A program made the translations under genes and the position numbers. Under the pieces are notes generated by a model that had not been told where the DNA came from, made no database searches, and saw nothing but the letters and a program-made list of their open reading frames with translations. Positions 8,642 through 17,824 of a stretch of DNA of 64,000 bases are shown here, piece after piece. Each line of letters begins with the position of its first letter. Positions within the stretch are counted from its first letter, which is position 1. Origin of the DNA: Azomonas tarimensis (GTDB lineage: Bacteria; Pseudomonadota; Gammaproteobacteria; Pseudomonadales; Pseudomonadaceae); the NCBI RefSeq assembly GCF_042648805.1, contig NZ_JBHRXZ010000024.1, forward strand, positions 310,001 through 374,000. Direction: 5' to 3'.

Positions 8642-9223
8642 TCAGGAATCATGCAACAAGGGTTGCAGTGCTTTATCTATGGCTTCCCGGGCCCGGAAGA
8701 TCCGGGAGCGGACAGTACCAACTGGACATTGCATGACGCTCGCGATGTCCTCGTAACTCAGACCATCGAATTCGCGTAACGTTAGCGCCGTACGCAAATC
8801 TTCCGGTAGTTGCTGAATGGTCCGATGAACAGTGCCTTCGATTTCATCCCGCAACAGGGACCGCTCGGGCGACTCGATATCCTTGAGTGCGTGATCGCCC
8901 TCATAGAATTCCGCGTCCTCTGAGCTGACATCGTTATCCGGGGGCCGTCTGCCACGAGCCACCAGATGATTCTTCGCCGTATTGATGGCGATGCGGTACA
9001 GCCAGGTATAAAACGCGCTGTCCCCGCGAAAATTGGCTAGCGCCCGATAAGCCTTGATAAAGGCTTCCTGGGCCACATCCTGAGCCTCATGCGAATCGTG
9101 CACGAAACGCACGATCAGACCGAGAATCTTGTGCTGGTACTTCATCACTAGAAGGTCGAAAGCGCGCTTGTCGCCGCGCTGCACTCGCTCGACCAGCTGC
9201 TGGTCCTGCTCCTGGGTCAGCAT
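8642..9223 (-). CDS. algU: RNA polymerase sigma factor AlgU (RpoE/sigma-22)
   Basis: ECF sigma factor for envelope stress and alginate genes. 193 aa from the ATG at 9223, the length of P. aeruginosa AlgU, which it matches almost residue for residue from memory (MLTQEQDQQLVERVQRG...). Region 2 includes YQHKILGLIVRF and the -10-binding stretch with AFIKAYR and FYTWLYRIA; region 4 includes LREFDGLSYEDIA and VGTVRSRIFRAR. The 9229 start adds two residues but loses the good GAGGAG spacing. An AlgU-type promoter lies at 9283-9309, so the gene is probably autoregulated. Confidence 0.98.
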   Translation of the reverse strand: MLTQEQDQQLVERVQRGDKRAFDLLVMKYQHKILGLIVRFVHDSHEAQDVAQEAFIKAYRALANFRGDSAFYTWLYRIAINTAKNHLVARGRRPPDNDVSSEDAEFYEGDHALKDIESPERSLLRDEIEGTVHRTIQQLPEDLRTALTLREFDGLSYEDIASVMQCPVGTVRSRIFRAREAIDKALQPLLHDS

Positions 9224-9679
9224 GAACACTCCTCATAGAAACCCAAGGGGTATCGCTTTTGCCAGTAAGCCAGCTTGCCCCAATAGACCAGTGTCTTGTG
9301 CAAAAGTTCTCCCCCTAACCGCATGCACGGCAGAACCTGACGAGAGGTCAGCCGCTGTGCCGGATCAAACGTGACCATCGAATGAAAACCCTCTCCTTGG
9401 CACCTCCCCCCGTCCCTGAACCACTCGTGTAACCTCCTAATGACCGGGCGCGAGAGGAATTAGTTCCGCGGGAAATGAAAAATATCGGCTTGATTGCATC
9501 TGAGCATAAGCGGACGCGGTCGCAAGCTACTCCTGCGCGTGGAATCAGCCCCTTTGGTGAGTGACGTTCGCTGGTAAGATTCCGCCGCGAACGAGTCGCA
9601 GTGTAGCGTTTGATGGCATTACGCTAGGAAAAGTGCCGCACAATCAACCAGCCCGAGCGGCTGGTGCAGTGAGAAGACC
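9224..9679. other. 456-bp divergent algU/nadB intergenic region
   Basis: Holds the AlgU-type promoter for algU (9283-9309, minus) and must also hold the nadB promoter. I see no further gene. The nadB-proximal 200 bases are locally AT-richer (for example around 9470-9495) but I cannot place a clear -35/-10 pair. A GAGAAG sequence just before 9680 can serve as the nadB ribosome-binding site. Confidence 0.5.
9283..9309 (-). promoter_or_regulatory. AlgU-dependent autoregulatory promoter of algU
   Basis: On the minus strand, GAACTT (9309-9304), a 16-nt spacer, then TCTAT (9287-9283). This matches the ECF AlgU/RpoE pattern GAACTT-N16/17-TCtgA and lies about 60 nt before the algU start, like the known algU P1 promoter. 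Confidence 0.75.
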
Positions 9680-11293
9680 ATGAGCAAACATTACAGTCAC
9701 GATGTCCTCGTCATCGGCAGCGGCGCGGCCGGCTTGACCCTTGCCCTGAATCTTCCCGAACAGCTGCGCGTGGCTGTACTGAGCAAAGGCGAGCTTTCCA
9801 ACGGCTCCACCTACTGGGCTCAGGGCGGCGTGGCGGCAGTACTTGACGACACCGACACCATAGAGGCGCACGTCGCCGACACCCTCGCTGCCGGTGGCGG
9901 CCTCTGCCGGGACGACGCGGTTCGCTTCACCGTCGAACACAGTCGGGAGGCGATTCAGTGGTTGATCGACCAGGGCGTGCCCTTCACCCGGGACGAAACA
10001 CCCGTACCGGAGGGGCACTTCGCTTTTCACCTGACCCGTGAGGGGGGGCACAGCCACCGCCGCATCATCCATGCCGCCGACGCCACCGGCGCTGCCATCT
10101 TCGACACTCTGCTGGCCCAGGCACAGCAACGCGCCAACATCGAACTGCTTGAACAGCGGGTCGCGGTGGATCTGATCACCGAGCGCAAGCTCGGCGAACC
10201 AGGCGACCGCTGCCTGGGCGCTTATGTACTCGATCGCAGCAGCGGCGAGGTCGATACCTTCCAGGCGCGCTTCGTCGTTCTTGCCACCGGAGGGGCCGCC
10301 AAGGTCTACCTCTACACCAGCAACCCCGATGGCGCTTGCGGCGACGGCATCGCCATGGCCTGGCGTGCCGGTTGCCGGGTCGCCAATCTGGAATTCAACC
10401 AGTTTCACCCGACCTGCCTGTATCACCCCGAGGCAAAGAGCTTTCTCATCACCGAGGCCATCAGAGGCGAAGGCGGCCTGCTCAAGCTGCCCGGCGGGGA
10501 ACGCTTCATGCCGCGCTTCGACAGCCGAGAGGAACTGGCACCACGAGATATCGTCGCCCGCGCCATCGACCATGAGATGAAGCGTCTCGGCATCGACTGC
10601 GTCTATCTCGATATCAGCCACAAGCCGGCTGACTTCATTCGCAACCACTTTCCCACTGTCTACGAGCGTTGCCTGACCTACGGCATCGACATCACCCGCG
10701 AGGCGATCCCCGTCGTCCCCGCGGCCCACTATACCTGCGGCGGCGTGGTCGTCGACCGAGCGGGCCAGACCGATGTCCCGGGCCTTTACGCCATTGGCGA
10801 GACCAGTTTCACCGGCCTTCACGGCGCCAACCGCATGGCCAGCAATTCCCTCCTGGAATGCTTCGTCTACGCACGCGCAGCGGCTCTCGACATCGTCTCG
10901 CAGTTGGAGGTGGTGTCGCTGCGGGCCGACCTGCCCCAGTGGGACGCCAGCCAGGTCACCGATTCCGACGAAGACGTGATCATTGCTCACAACTGGGACG
11001 AGCTGCGACGCTTCATGTGGGACTACGTGGGTATCGTACGCACCAGCAAGCGCCTGATGCGCGCCAGGCACCGGGTGCGCCTGCTGCTGAGCGAAATCGA
11101 GGAGTTCTACAGCAACTACCGGGTTTCACGGGACCTGATCGAACTGCGCAACCTCGCACTGGTGGCCGACCTGATGATCCGCTCGGCCATGCAGCGCAAG
11201 GAAAGCCGCGGCCTGCACTACACCCTCGACTATCCGAGGCCCTTGCCGGTGGCCTTCGATACTATTCTGGTGCCGCCCAGCGCCGGCGACTGA
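9680..11293 (+). CDS. nadB: L-aspartate oxidase
   Basis: FAD-dependent enzyme oxidising L-aspartate to iminoaspartate, the first step of de novo NAD synthesis. 537 aa. The N-terminal dinucleotide-binding motif VIGSGAAGLTLAL is at about residues 10-22, the flavoprotein loop STYWAQGGVAAV follows at about 42-53, and the catalytic-domain motif REGGHSHRRIIH is near residue 120. The C-terminal helical domain is also present. Divergent from algU, as in P. aeruginosa. Its last 32 bases overlap the 3' end of the convergent ygfX. Confidence 0.97.
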   Translation: MSKHYSHDVLVIGSGAAGLTLALNLPEQLRVAVLSKGELSNGSTYWAQGGVAAVLDDTDTIEAHVADTLAAGGGLCRDDAVRFTVEHSREAIQWLIDQGVPFTRDETPVPEGHFAFHLTREGGHSHRRIIHAADATGAAIFDTLLAQAQQRANIELLEQRVAVDLITERKLGEPGDRCLGAYVLDRSSGEVDTFQARFVVLATGGAAKVYLYTSNPDGACGDGIAMAWRAGCRVANLEFNQFHPTCLYHPEAKSFLITEAIRGEGGLLKLPGGERFMPRFDSREELAPRDIVARAIDHEMKRLGIDCVYLDISHKPADFIRNHFPTVYERCLTYGIDITREAIPVVPAAHYTCGGVVVDRAGQTDVPGLYAIGETSFTGLHGANRMASNSLLECFVYARAAALDIVSQLEVVSLRADLPQWDASQVTDSDEDVIIAHNWDELRRFMWDYVGIVRTSKRLMRARHRVRLLLSEIEEFYSNYRVSRDLIELRNLALVADLMIRSAMQRKESRGLHYTLDYPRPLPVAFDTILVPPSAGD

Positions 11294-11714
11294 ACTTGAG
11301 GCGCACCCGCAGCCGGCGGTGCTCGTCGACGGGCATCGCATCGCGCGCAATGCACAGGCCTCGAGCGAACCACTGGCCAGGCAGGCGGTAACGAAGAATC
11401 ACCGCCACCGGTAAAGCCAAGCTGTCACGCCGCAGCTGTACGGGCTGCCAGCCCCGTTCCAGGCTGAACAATTGCCAAGTGCCGTCGTCTTGGCGCAGGC
11501 CCGACCAGGCGCTGCGGTGGCTGAGCAGAATCCGCCGCGGCAGCGTCCAGGCGGCATGGGCGAGGCAAAGCGATATCAGCCCGCCCTTGAACAACACCGG
11601 AACCGCCGAGATCATCACCGCTGCGCCTGCCAGCAGCAGCGCCAGCAGGTAGCCAGCCAGCAGCAGGCGCGAAGCCTGCCAGTGGCACTCGAAGGGGACG
11701 CTACGGCTGGACAC
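11262..11714 (-). CDS. ygfX: YgfX family membrane protein
   Basis: 150-aa small membrane protein of the YgfX/CptA family, described in E. coli as partner of SdhE (once proposed as a toxin acting on cell-division proteins). Two hydrophobic helices occupy roughly residues 17-35 and 39-57, followed by a soluble half with RRDSLALPVAVILRYR. It uses a GTG start inside the end of sdhE (14-base overlap), so expression is coupled. Its 3' end overlaps nadB tail to tail. Confidence 0.85.
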   Translation of the reverse strand: MSSRSVPFECHWQASRLLLAGYLLALLLAGAAVMISAVPVLFKGGLISLCLAHAAWTLPRRILLSHRSAWSGLRQDDGTWQLFSLERGWQPVQLRRDSLALPVAVILRYRLPGQWFARGLCIARDAMPVDEHRRLRVRLKFSRRRWAAPE

Positions 11715-11952
11715 GATCCAGGATCATGCGGACCATGCGGTAATGATCGGGATCTTCCGGCACTTCCCGCTCCATGAACCAGCCAAACATGTCCTGATCC
11801 TCGCAACTCAGCAGCTTGCGGAAACGGGCCTGGTCTTCCTCCTCGAGTGTGCTGTACACCTCCTTCACAAAGGGCACCAGCAGAACATCCAGCTCCAGCA
11901 TGCCGCGACGGCTGTGCCAGAAAAGACGGTTGAGTTCGGTTTGATCGACCAT
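11701..11952 (-). CDS. sdhE: succinate dehydrogenase flavinylation factor SdhE
   Basis: 83-aa protein that promotes covalent FAD attachment to SdhA and FrdA. The conserved RRGMLELD motif (residues 15-22) is intact; length and acidic character fit the family. Upstream of and overlapping ygfX, the same pairing as E. coli ygfY-ygfX. It is divergent from ygfZ, with only 121 bases for both promoters. Confidence 0.94.
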   Translation of the reverse strand: MVDQTELNRLFWHSRRGMLELDVLLVPFVKEVYSTLEEEDQARFRKLLSCEDQDMFGWFMEREVPEDPDHYRMVRMILDRVQP

Positions 11953-12073
11953 GCGGGGGACTCCTTCGTGGGGCTCGCATTATAGCGATGCCGCAGTCAT
12001 CGGCACATGCCGGCTCGCTTTGCCGAATGGCCTTGCTATCATGCCGGCTTTCGACACGCCCAGGCCAACGACC

Positions 12074-13015
12074 ATGACCGATGAAGCCTACTATTGCGCA
12101 CTCTCGCACGAGGGTGTGCTTGCCGTCCGCGGCGCCGATGCCGACTCTTTTCTGCAAGGGCAGCTGACCTGCAACCTGAAGTACCTGAGCGACGGACGCT
12201 CCAGTCTGGGCGCTCGCTGCACGCCGAAAGGGCGAATGCAATCGAGCTTTCGCATACTGACCGAGAATGCCGGCTACCTGCTCGCCCTGTCAGCGGATCT
12301 GCTCGCCTCGCAGTTGGCCGACCTTTCAAGATATGCCGTGTTTTCCAAGTCGAAGCTCACGGACGAAAGCGATCACTGGCTGCGCTTCGGCCTGAACAAG
12401 GGCGACGCTCTGCTCGACAGCCTGGGCCTGGCCCTGCCGCCCGAGGCCAATGCGGTGGCGCGTCATGAAGGCATGATGGCGGTTCGCCTGCCGGATGGGC
12501 GCGCCGAACTCTGGGTGCCTTCCGCCCAGAGTGCGACGCTGCGTGCCGCCTTGGCCAATGCGCTGCCAGAAGCCCCGCTGAATCAGTGGCTGTTGGCCCA
12601 GATACGCGCCGGCATTGGCCAGGTTTTCGGTTCCACCCGGGAAATGTTCATTCCGCAGATGATCAACCTGCAGGCCGTTGACGGGGTCAGCTTCAAGAAG
12701 GGCTGCTATACGGGGCAGGAGATCGTTGCCCGCATGCAGTTTCTAGGCAAACTCAAGCGTCGCATGTACCGCCTCGAAGGCCAGGGCGGAGAATTGCCAG
12801 CCCCGGGCGTCGAGCTGTTCTCTCCCGTGCACCGCACCAGCGTCGGTGAAGTAGTTCTCGCTGCAAATGCCGAACACAGCACAGAACTGCTCGCTGTGCT
12901 GCTGGAAGATGCGGTGGCGGACGGCCGGATCCTGCTGGGCTCGCCTGACGGTTTTCCGCTTACCCTGCTGGATCTCCCCTATACCCTGGATGCCCAGCGC
13001 GAAACCCAACGCTGA
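12074..13015 (+). CDS. ygfZ: folate-binding Fe-S cluster protein YgfZ
   Basis: Tetrahydrofolate-dependent protein needed for assembly or repair of certain Fe-S enzymes. 313 aa from the chosen ATG, where MTDEAYYC begins the typical N-terminus. The family hallmark KGCYTGQE is at residues 209-216 with its reactive cysteine (Cys211). Homologous to the GcvT fold. The longer frame from 11951 runs through the sdhE promoter region and is not believable. Confidence 0.95.
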   Translation: MTDEAYYCALSHEGVLAVRGADADSFLQGQLTCNLKYLSDGRSSLGARCTPKGRMQSSFRILTENAGYLLALSADLLASQLADLSRYAVFSKSKLTDESDHWLRFGLNKGDALLDSLGLALPPEANAVARHEGMMAVRLPDGRAELWVPSAQSATLRAALANALPEAPLNQWLLAQIRAGIGQVFGSTREMFIPQMINLQAVDGVSFKKGCYTGQEIVARMQFLGKLKRRMYRLEGQGGELPAPGVELFSPVHRTSVGEVVLAANAEHSTELLAVLLEDAVADGRILLGSPDGFPLTLLDLPYTLDAQRETQR

Positions 13016-13138
13016 AGCCCGCGGCTCACCTGGCCGGTCCATTGCCGCCACCTTAGTCGGTCGCACCTAGCCACTTCGGCTCCGCAACACCGAACACCGA
13101 ACACCAGGACGGGCACTGCCCTTATCAAGGAAACACGA

Positions 13139-13975
13139 ATGAGCTCCCTCGCCGACCAAATCCTTCATGACCTGAGCCGGGCGATCGACAACGACGAACT
13201 GGTGTTGCCCACGCTGCCTGAAGTTGCCTTGCGCGTGCGCGAAGCGGCCGAAGACCCGAACATCAGCGTTCCCGCGCTGAGCAAGGTGATCGGCGAGGAC
13301 ACTGCCCTCACCGCTCGGATCATCAAGGTGGTCAACAGTCCGCTGCTGCGCACCAGTCGGGAAATCAACGATCTGCAGATGGCTGTCAGCCGCCTGGGCA
13401 TCAACTACACCGCCAACCTTGCCACCGGACTGGCCATGGAGCAGATGTTCCAGGCGACCACCGACGTGGTCGACCGCAAGATGCGCGAGATCTGGAATCG
13501 CAGCATCGAGGTGGCGGCGGTCAGCCATGTGCTGTGCCGCCACTATACTCGTCTGATGCCCGACCAGGCGACCCTGGCCGGACTGGTTCACCAGATCGGG
13601 GTCCTGCCGATCCTTACCTATGCAGAGGAATACGGTCCGCTACTCGCGGACTCGATCAGCCTGGACCACGTGATCGACAAGATACATCCCCGCATCGGCG
13701 AGAAGATCCTGCGGACCTGGCAATTCCCCGAACTGTTGGCGAAGGTTCCAGGTGAATACACAAACTTCACCCGCGATTCGGCGAAAGTCGACTATGTCGA
13801 CATCGTGCAGGTCGCCGCCCTGCAAAGCTATACCGGAAGTAACCACCCCTATACGCAGCTGGACTGGACGCGAATCCCCGCCTTCGCCAAGCTCGGCCTC
13901 GACCCTGAAACCCTGACCGATCAGGATGAAGACCTCTCCGCAGCCATGGACGCCGCGATGAGCATGCTGCAATAA
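13139..13975 (+). CDS. HDOD-domain protein
   Basis: 278-aa cytoplasmic protein made almost entirely of an HDOD domain, a diverged HD-hydrolase fold used in bacterial signalling. Recognisable stretches are LPTLPEVALRVREAAEDPN near residues 22-40, LSKVIGEDTALTARIIKVVN at about 46-65, and SHVLCRHYTRLMPDQATLAGLVHQIG around 125-150. The catalytic HD pair is not obvious, as usual for HDOD. Good Shine-Dalgarno AAGGA before the ATG. Stands alone downstream of ygfZ; role unknown. Confidence 0.9.
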   Translation: MSSLADQILHDLSRAIDNDELVLPTLPEVALRVREAAEDPNISVPALSKVIGEDTALTARIIKVVNSPLLRTSREINDLQMAVSRLGINYTANLATGLAMEQMFQATTDVVDRKMREIWNRSIEVAAVSHVLCRHYTRLMPDQATLAGLVHQIGVLPILTYAEEYGPLLADSISLDHVIDKIHPRIGEKILRTWQFPELLAKVPGEYTNFTRDSAKVDYVDIVQVAALQSYTGSNHPYTQLDWTRIPAFAKLGLDPETLTDQDEDLSAAMDAAMSMLQ

Positions 13976-14037
13976 CCTTCTCGGGCGGCCGCTCTGCCGC
14001 CCCTCTCCCAGCCAGGCGACCGTTCGCCGGACGCCCG

Positions 14038-14064
14038 GAACCACCCCTCGCGGCTCCAGTCCGA
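14038..14064 (+). promoter_or_regulatory. possible AlgU-type promoter before the DUF4142 gene
   Basis: GAACCA (14038-14043), a 16-nt spacer, then TCCGA (14060-14064), similar to the ECF AlgU pattern. It lies 92 nt upstream of the gene. Matches of this quality can occur by chance, so this is tentative. Confidence 0.35.
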
Positions 14065-14155
14065 AAAATACGGCCTCATGCCGTAACCGCATACCTCCGG
14101 CAATCGCTTTGCGGCGGGTATCGCGAACCTTCGCTGACTATAAGGAGAACATCCC

Positions 14156-14671
14156 ATGACTCGCTTATCCAAAGCATGCCTATCTGGAGCCACCGCCCTG
14201 CTTTTCGGTGTTTTCTCCAGCCTGGCCCTGGCGGCCGACCGCGAGGATTTCGTCAACGAGGCATCCGCCAAGGCGCTGGCTGAAATCGAATCGGCGCAAC
14301 TGGCCCTGGAGACCAGTCAGTCCGAAGACATTCGCGAATTTGCCCAGATGATGATTGACGACCACACCAAGAGCCGTGAAAAGCTTGCCGAGCTTGCCGC
14401 TGGCGATGACGATCTCGAGCTGGCTGACAATGCCACCCTCATGGATCGGGCCAAGGTAATGATCCTGGAGCTGCGCGACGGCGAAAGCTTCGACCAGGCT
14501 TACGCCAACAATCAGGTCAATGCACACGAGCAAACGCTCGAGCTGTACCGCGAATATGCTCGCGAAGGCGAGCACGAAGAGCTTAGCACCTATGCCGAAG
14601 GCGAGCTTTCGACGCTGGAAGAGCACTTGGAAAAGGCACGCGAACTGCAGAACAAGTACGCCAACCAGTAA
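14156..14671 (+). CDS. DUF4142 periplasmic protein
   Basis: 171-aa exported protein. Signal peptide residues 1-24 end at SSLALA before ADRED. The mature part is an acidic, mostly helical DUF4142 (ferritin-like) domain, with the family features REFAQMMIDDHTKSREKL (about 60-77) and NQVNAHEQTLELYREYAREG (about 120-140). Such proteins are often induced by osmotic or envelope stress, and an AlgU-like promoter candidate lies upstream. Good ribosome-binding site (AAGGAGA). A strong terminator hairpin follows. Confidence 0.9.
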   Translation: MTRLSKACLSGATALLFGVFSSLALAADREDFVNEASAKALAEIESAQLALETSQSEDIREFAQMMIDDHTKSREKLAELAAGDDDLELADNATLMDRAKVMILELRDGESFDQAYANNQVNAHEQTLELYREYAREGEHEELSTYAEGELSTLEEHLEKARELQNKYANQ

Positions 14672-14683
14672 CCTCGATTCATG

Positions 14684-14711
14684 AAAAAGGGCGACCAAGG
14701 TCGCCCTTTTT
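14684..14711. terminator. bidirectional intrinsic terminator
   Basis: Perfect 13-bp inverted repeat: 14684-14696 (A5-GGGCGACC) pairs with 14699-14711 (GGTCGCCC-T5) around a 2-nt AA loop. U-runs on both strands let it serve the DUF4142 gene (+) and the convergent ung (-). Confidence 0.9.
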
Positions 14712-14740
14712 GCTGCCTCGAGATCACCCTCGCGGCCGCT

Positions 14741-15427
14741 TCAGGCAAGCGACCAATCGATGGGCTCACCGCCATGCTGGACAATGAATTGATTGGCGCG
14801 ACTGAAGTGCCCGTTGCCGAGAAACCCCCGATGTGCCGACAGCGGCGATGGATGTGCCGACTTCAGCAGCAGATGGCGGGTCGGATCGATCAGCTTGGCC
14901 TTGCCCTGGGCGTGCGCGCCCCACAGCATGAACACCAGGCTAGGCCGATGCGCCGAGACCACTTCGATGACCCGGTCCGTGAAGCGCTGCCAGCCGATCT
15001 TCGCGTGTGAACCCGCCTGCCCCTGCTCCACTGTGAGCGAGGTATTCAATAGCAACACGCCCTGCTCGGCCCAGCGCTGCAGGCAACCATGCGCCGGCGG
15101 ATCAAGGTTAAGGTCGCGCTTGAGTTCCTTGTAGATATTCACCAGCGAAGGGGGCACCGGCACGCCTGGAAGTACCGAGAAACACAAGCCATGGGCTTGC
15201 CCCGCGCCGTGATAGGGATCCTGGCCAATGATCACGACCTTGACCTGGTCGAGGGGCGTCGAGTTCAGCGCATTGAAGATCTGCGGACCCGGTGGGAAGA
15301 TGATTTTGCCTGCGGCCTTTTCCTTGCGCAGGAACTCGCCCACCGCCTTCATATAGGGCTGCTCGAATTCCTCCGCCAGGGCAGCCTTCCAGCCCGGTTC
15401 GAGTTTGATACGGTCGCTCTGGCTCAT
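14741..15427 (-). CDS. ung: uracil-DNA glycosylase
   Basis: Family 1 uracil-DNA glycosylase that removes uracil from DNA to start base-excision repair. 228 aa. The catalytic water-activating motif GQDPYHG is at residues 68-74 (Asp70), and the minor-groove loop HPSPLSAHRG is near the C-terminus. The ATG at 15427 has GGGGA six bases upstream; the GTG at 15433 would sit directly on that site. Single gene, convergent with the DUF4142 gene and sharing its terminator. Confidence 0.97.
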   Translation of the reverse strand: MSQSDRIKLEPGWKAALAEEFEQPYMKAVGEFLRKEKAAGKIIFPPGPQIFNALNSTPLDQVKVVIIGQDPYHGAGQAHGLCFSVLPGVPVPPSLVNIYKELKRDLNLDPPAHGCLQRWAEQGVLLLNTSLTVEQGQAGSHAKIGWQRFTDRVIEVVSAHRPSLVFMLWGAHAQGKAKLIDPTRHLLLKSAHPSPLSAHRGFLGNGHFSRANQFIVQHGGEPIDWSLA

Positions 15428-15614
15428 GCGCACTCCCCGTGGATGGCGGTACCCTAGGAAAGCGGTCGCAGAATGTCAATTTCACGCTCCGGTTTAGACC
15501 AATAGCCAATGCGCCTGGAATCGACCCTATAGTAGAAGAGTGACGAATAAAAACAGCCTGGATGTCCCGTGGCCGTTCACCGGGGCTCCTCGCGTACTTC
15601 ACAAGGGACTCTCG

Positions 15615-16862
15615 ATGAAAAGGATTGTGTCGTTGCTGGCGCTTTGCGTCGGTATTCAATTCTGCGCCCAGGCGGCCGAACCCATCACGCTGGGCATGAA
15701 CTATCCGCGCACCGGAACCTACAAGGAAGAAGGCCTTGATCAGATGCGTGGCGCCTTGCTCGCTGTGGAAGAAATCAACGCCCGCGGCGGCGTGCTGGGC
15801 CGGCCGCTGCGTATCTCCAGCTACAACAGTGCCTCGCGGGTCGAGAAGGCCATCGAAAACGTGGACAAGCTGGCGACCGAAGGCGCCGCGATGATCTTCG
15901 GCGGCGCATCCAGTGCCGTCGCCATTGCTGGCGGCAAGCGCGCCCGCGAGCACGGCCTCTTGTACTTCGGCACCCTGACTTACTCCAACGACACCACGGG
16001 AAAGGACGGCCACCGCTACATGTTCCGCGAGAGCAACAATGCCTGGATGAGCGCCAGGGTGCTCGGAGCCTATCTCAACGAACACTTTCCAAGACGCAAC
16101 TACTTCTACATCACCTCGGACTACACCTGGGGCCATACCAGCGAAAGCTCATTACGGCATGTCACCGGCACCAAGGATACCGAGCGGCATCCCGGCGTGA
16201 GAACGCCATTCCCCGACGCTCGCATGGCAGATTACCGCCAGGCACTGGAAGCCGCCGCCGAGAGCGACGCCCAGGTTCTGGTGCTGGTCCTGTTCGGCAA
16301 CGACCTGGTCCGAGCCATGCGCCTCGCTGACGACATGGGCCTGACACGGCGAATGCAAGTCGCCGTGCCCAACCTGACCAAGAACATGGTCGAACAGGCA
16401 GGGCCCGTGATCATGCAGGGCGTGCTCGGCACCGAGCCCTGGACCTGGCGGGTGCCGGAGCTGGAAGGTTCCGAACGCGGCGTAGCTTTCGTCGAGGCCT
16501 ACGGAAACCGCTACCAGACCCACCCCTCCAGCTCCGCCGCCTCGGCCTACAGCATCGTGCACCAGTGGAGCGAAGCCGTGATCCGTGCCAACAGCATGAA
16601 GAGCGAGGCGGTGATCCGCGCCCTGGAAGATCATCGCTACAGCCTGCTCAAGGATGAACAGCAATGGCGTGCCTTCGACCATCAGAACCTGCAGACCGTC
16701 TATGCTGTTAGGGTGAAGTCACGGCTCGAGGTGCTCGAGGATCGCTTCAACCAAGATTATTTCGAAATCGTCCACCGACTGGGCGCCGAGCAGGCCGCGC
16801 AGAACCACGCCGACTGGCAGGCAGAACGAGTCGCCGCCGGTCAGCCGCCTACCCTGCACTGA
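15615..16862 (+). CDS. ABC transporter substrate-binding protein (branched-chain amino acid/amide type)
   Basis: 415-aa periplasmic binding protein of the type I (Leu/Ile/Val or urea/amide) class. Signal peptide residues 1-20 end at CAQA before AEPITLG. The mature protein begins LGMNYPRTGTYKEEGLDQMRGALLAVEEINARGG in spaced pieces, the classic ligand-binding opening, and includes FGGASSAVAIAGG around residue 100. I took the ATG at 15615, which gives a proper signal peptide; the frame opens at 15540. No permease or ATPase gene is next to it, so the substrate and the partner transporter are unknown. It lies between ung and two crotonase genes. Confidence 0.88.
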   Translation: MKRIVSLLALCVGIQFCAQAAEPITLGMNYPRTGTYKEEGLDQMRGALLAVEEINARGGVLGRPLRISSYNSASRVEKAIENVDKLATEGAAMIFGGASSAVAIAGGKRAREHGLLYFGTLTYSNDTTGKDGHRYMFRESNNAWMSARVLGAYLNEHFPRRNYFYITSDYTWGHTSESSLRHVTGTKDTERHPGVRTPFPDARMADYRQALEAAAESDAQVLVLVLFGNDLVRAMRLADDMGLTRRMQVAVPNLTKNMVEQAGPVIMQGVLGTEPWTWRVPELEGSERGVAFVEAYGNRYQTHPSSSAASAYSIVHQWSEAVIRANSMKSEAVIRALEDHRYSLLKDEQQWRAFDHQNLQTVYAVRVKSRLEVLEDRFNQDYFEIVHRLGAEQAAQNHADWQAERVAAGQPPTLH

Positions 16863-16932
16863 CGCCTGCCTGGTCACGCCTGGCGCTGGGCCATCCGGCG
16901 CCAGGCATGCTCAGCTGTAGAGAGTCTCCGTC

Positions 16933-17751
16933 ATGACCAAGGCAATCGAACCCTACAAATCCGGCGTCTTCGACCTGACGCACAAGCTCACCGTGGAGAA
17001 GCACGGCCACACCGCCCTCATCACCATCAATCAACCACCGGCGAACACCTGGGATCGTGAATCGCTGATCGGACTGAAGCAGATCGTCGATCATCTCAAC
17101 CACGACGACGAGGTGTACGCCCTTGTGATCACCGGCCAGGGCGACAGCTTCTTCAGCGCCGGGGCCGATCTCCATCTCTTTGCCGACGCAGATCACAACC
17201 GCGCACGAGAGATGGCCAGGCGCTTCGGAGACGCCTTCGAAGCACTGCGCGACTTCAGGGGCGTATCCATCGCCGCGATCAACGGCTATGCGCTGGGCGG
17301 CGGACTCGAATGCGCCCTCGCCTGTGATATCCGCATCGCCGAACGACACGCCCAGTTGGGCCTGCCCGAAGCGTCGGTGGGCCTCCTGCCGTGTGCGGGC
17401 GGTACCCAGGCGCTGACCTGGCGGGTCGGCGAAGGATGGGCCAAGCGAATGATTCTCTGCGGCGAACGGCTCGACGCGGAAACCGCACTACGCATCGGAC
17501 TGGTCGAGCAGGTGGTGGACTCTGGTGACTCTCGCGGTCACGCCTTGCTCATGGCGAGCCGCGTCGCCCGGCAGAGCCCCGTTGCCGTCAGGGCAATCAA
17601 ACCCCTGATCGACGCGGTTCGCCGACGCGGCCCCGACACCCTCGGCGCAGCCGAACGGGAAGCCTTCGTCAGTCTTTTCGATGCGGAGGATACCCGTGAG
17701 GGTGTCAGTGCCTTTATTGAAAAACGGGAGCCCGCATGGCGCAACCGTTGA
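16933..17751 (+). CDS. enoyl-CoA hydratase family protein, DspI-like
   Basis: 272-aa crotonase-fold enzyme. The oxyanion-hole motif FFSAGADLH is at residues 73-81. Both glutamates of classical enoyl-CoA hydratases are present: Glu126 in LGGGLECALACDI and Glu146 in LPEASVGLLP, so it should hydrate 2-enoyl-CoAs. Length and position (near ung, followed by a second crotonase) match P. aeruginosa PA0745, known as DspI, which is linked to synthesis of the dispersion signal cis-2-decenoic acid. The orthology is inferred from gene order and length, not from an alignment. Start supported by the spacing to the previous gene. Confidence 0.88.
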   Translation: MTKAIEPYKSGVFDLTHKLTVEKHGHTALITINQPPANTWDRESLIGLKQIVDHLNHDDEVYALVITGQGDSFFSAGADLHLFADADHNRAREMARRFGDAFEALRDFRGVSIAAINGYALGGGLECALACDIRIAERHAQLGLPEASVGLLPCAGGTQALTWRVGEGWAKRMILCGERLDAETALRIGLVEQVVDSGDSRGHALLMASRVARQSPVAVRAIKPLIDAVRRRGPDTLGAAEREAFVSLFDAEDTREGVSAFIEKREPAWRNR

Positions 17752-17824
17752 GCCAAGCGGCTCACCCTACCCTTGAAGCCCCTGAGCCCACTTCCTCTTC
17801 TGCCACCTCGAGCCGGAACCCTGA

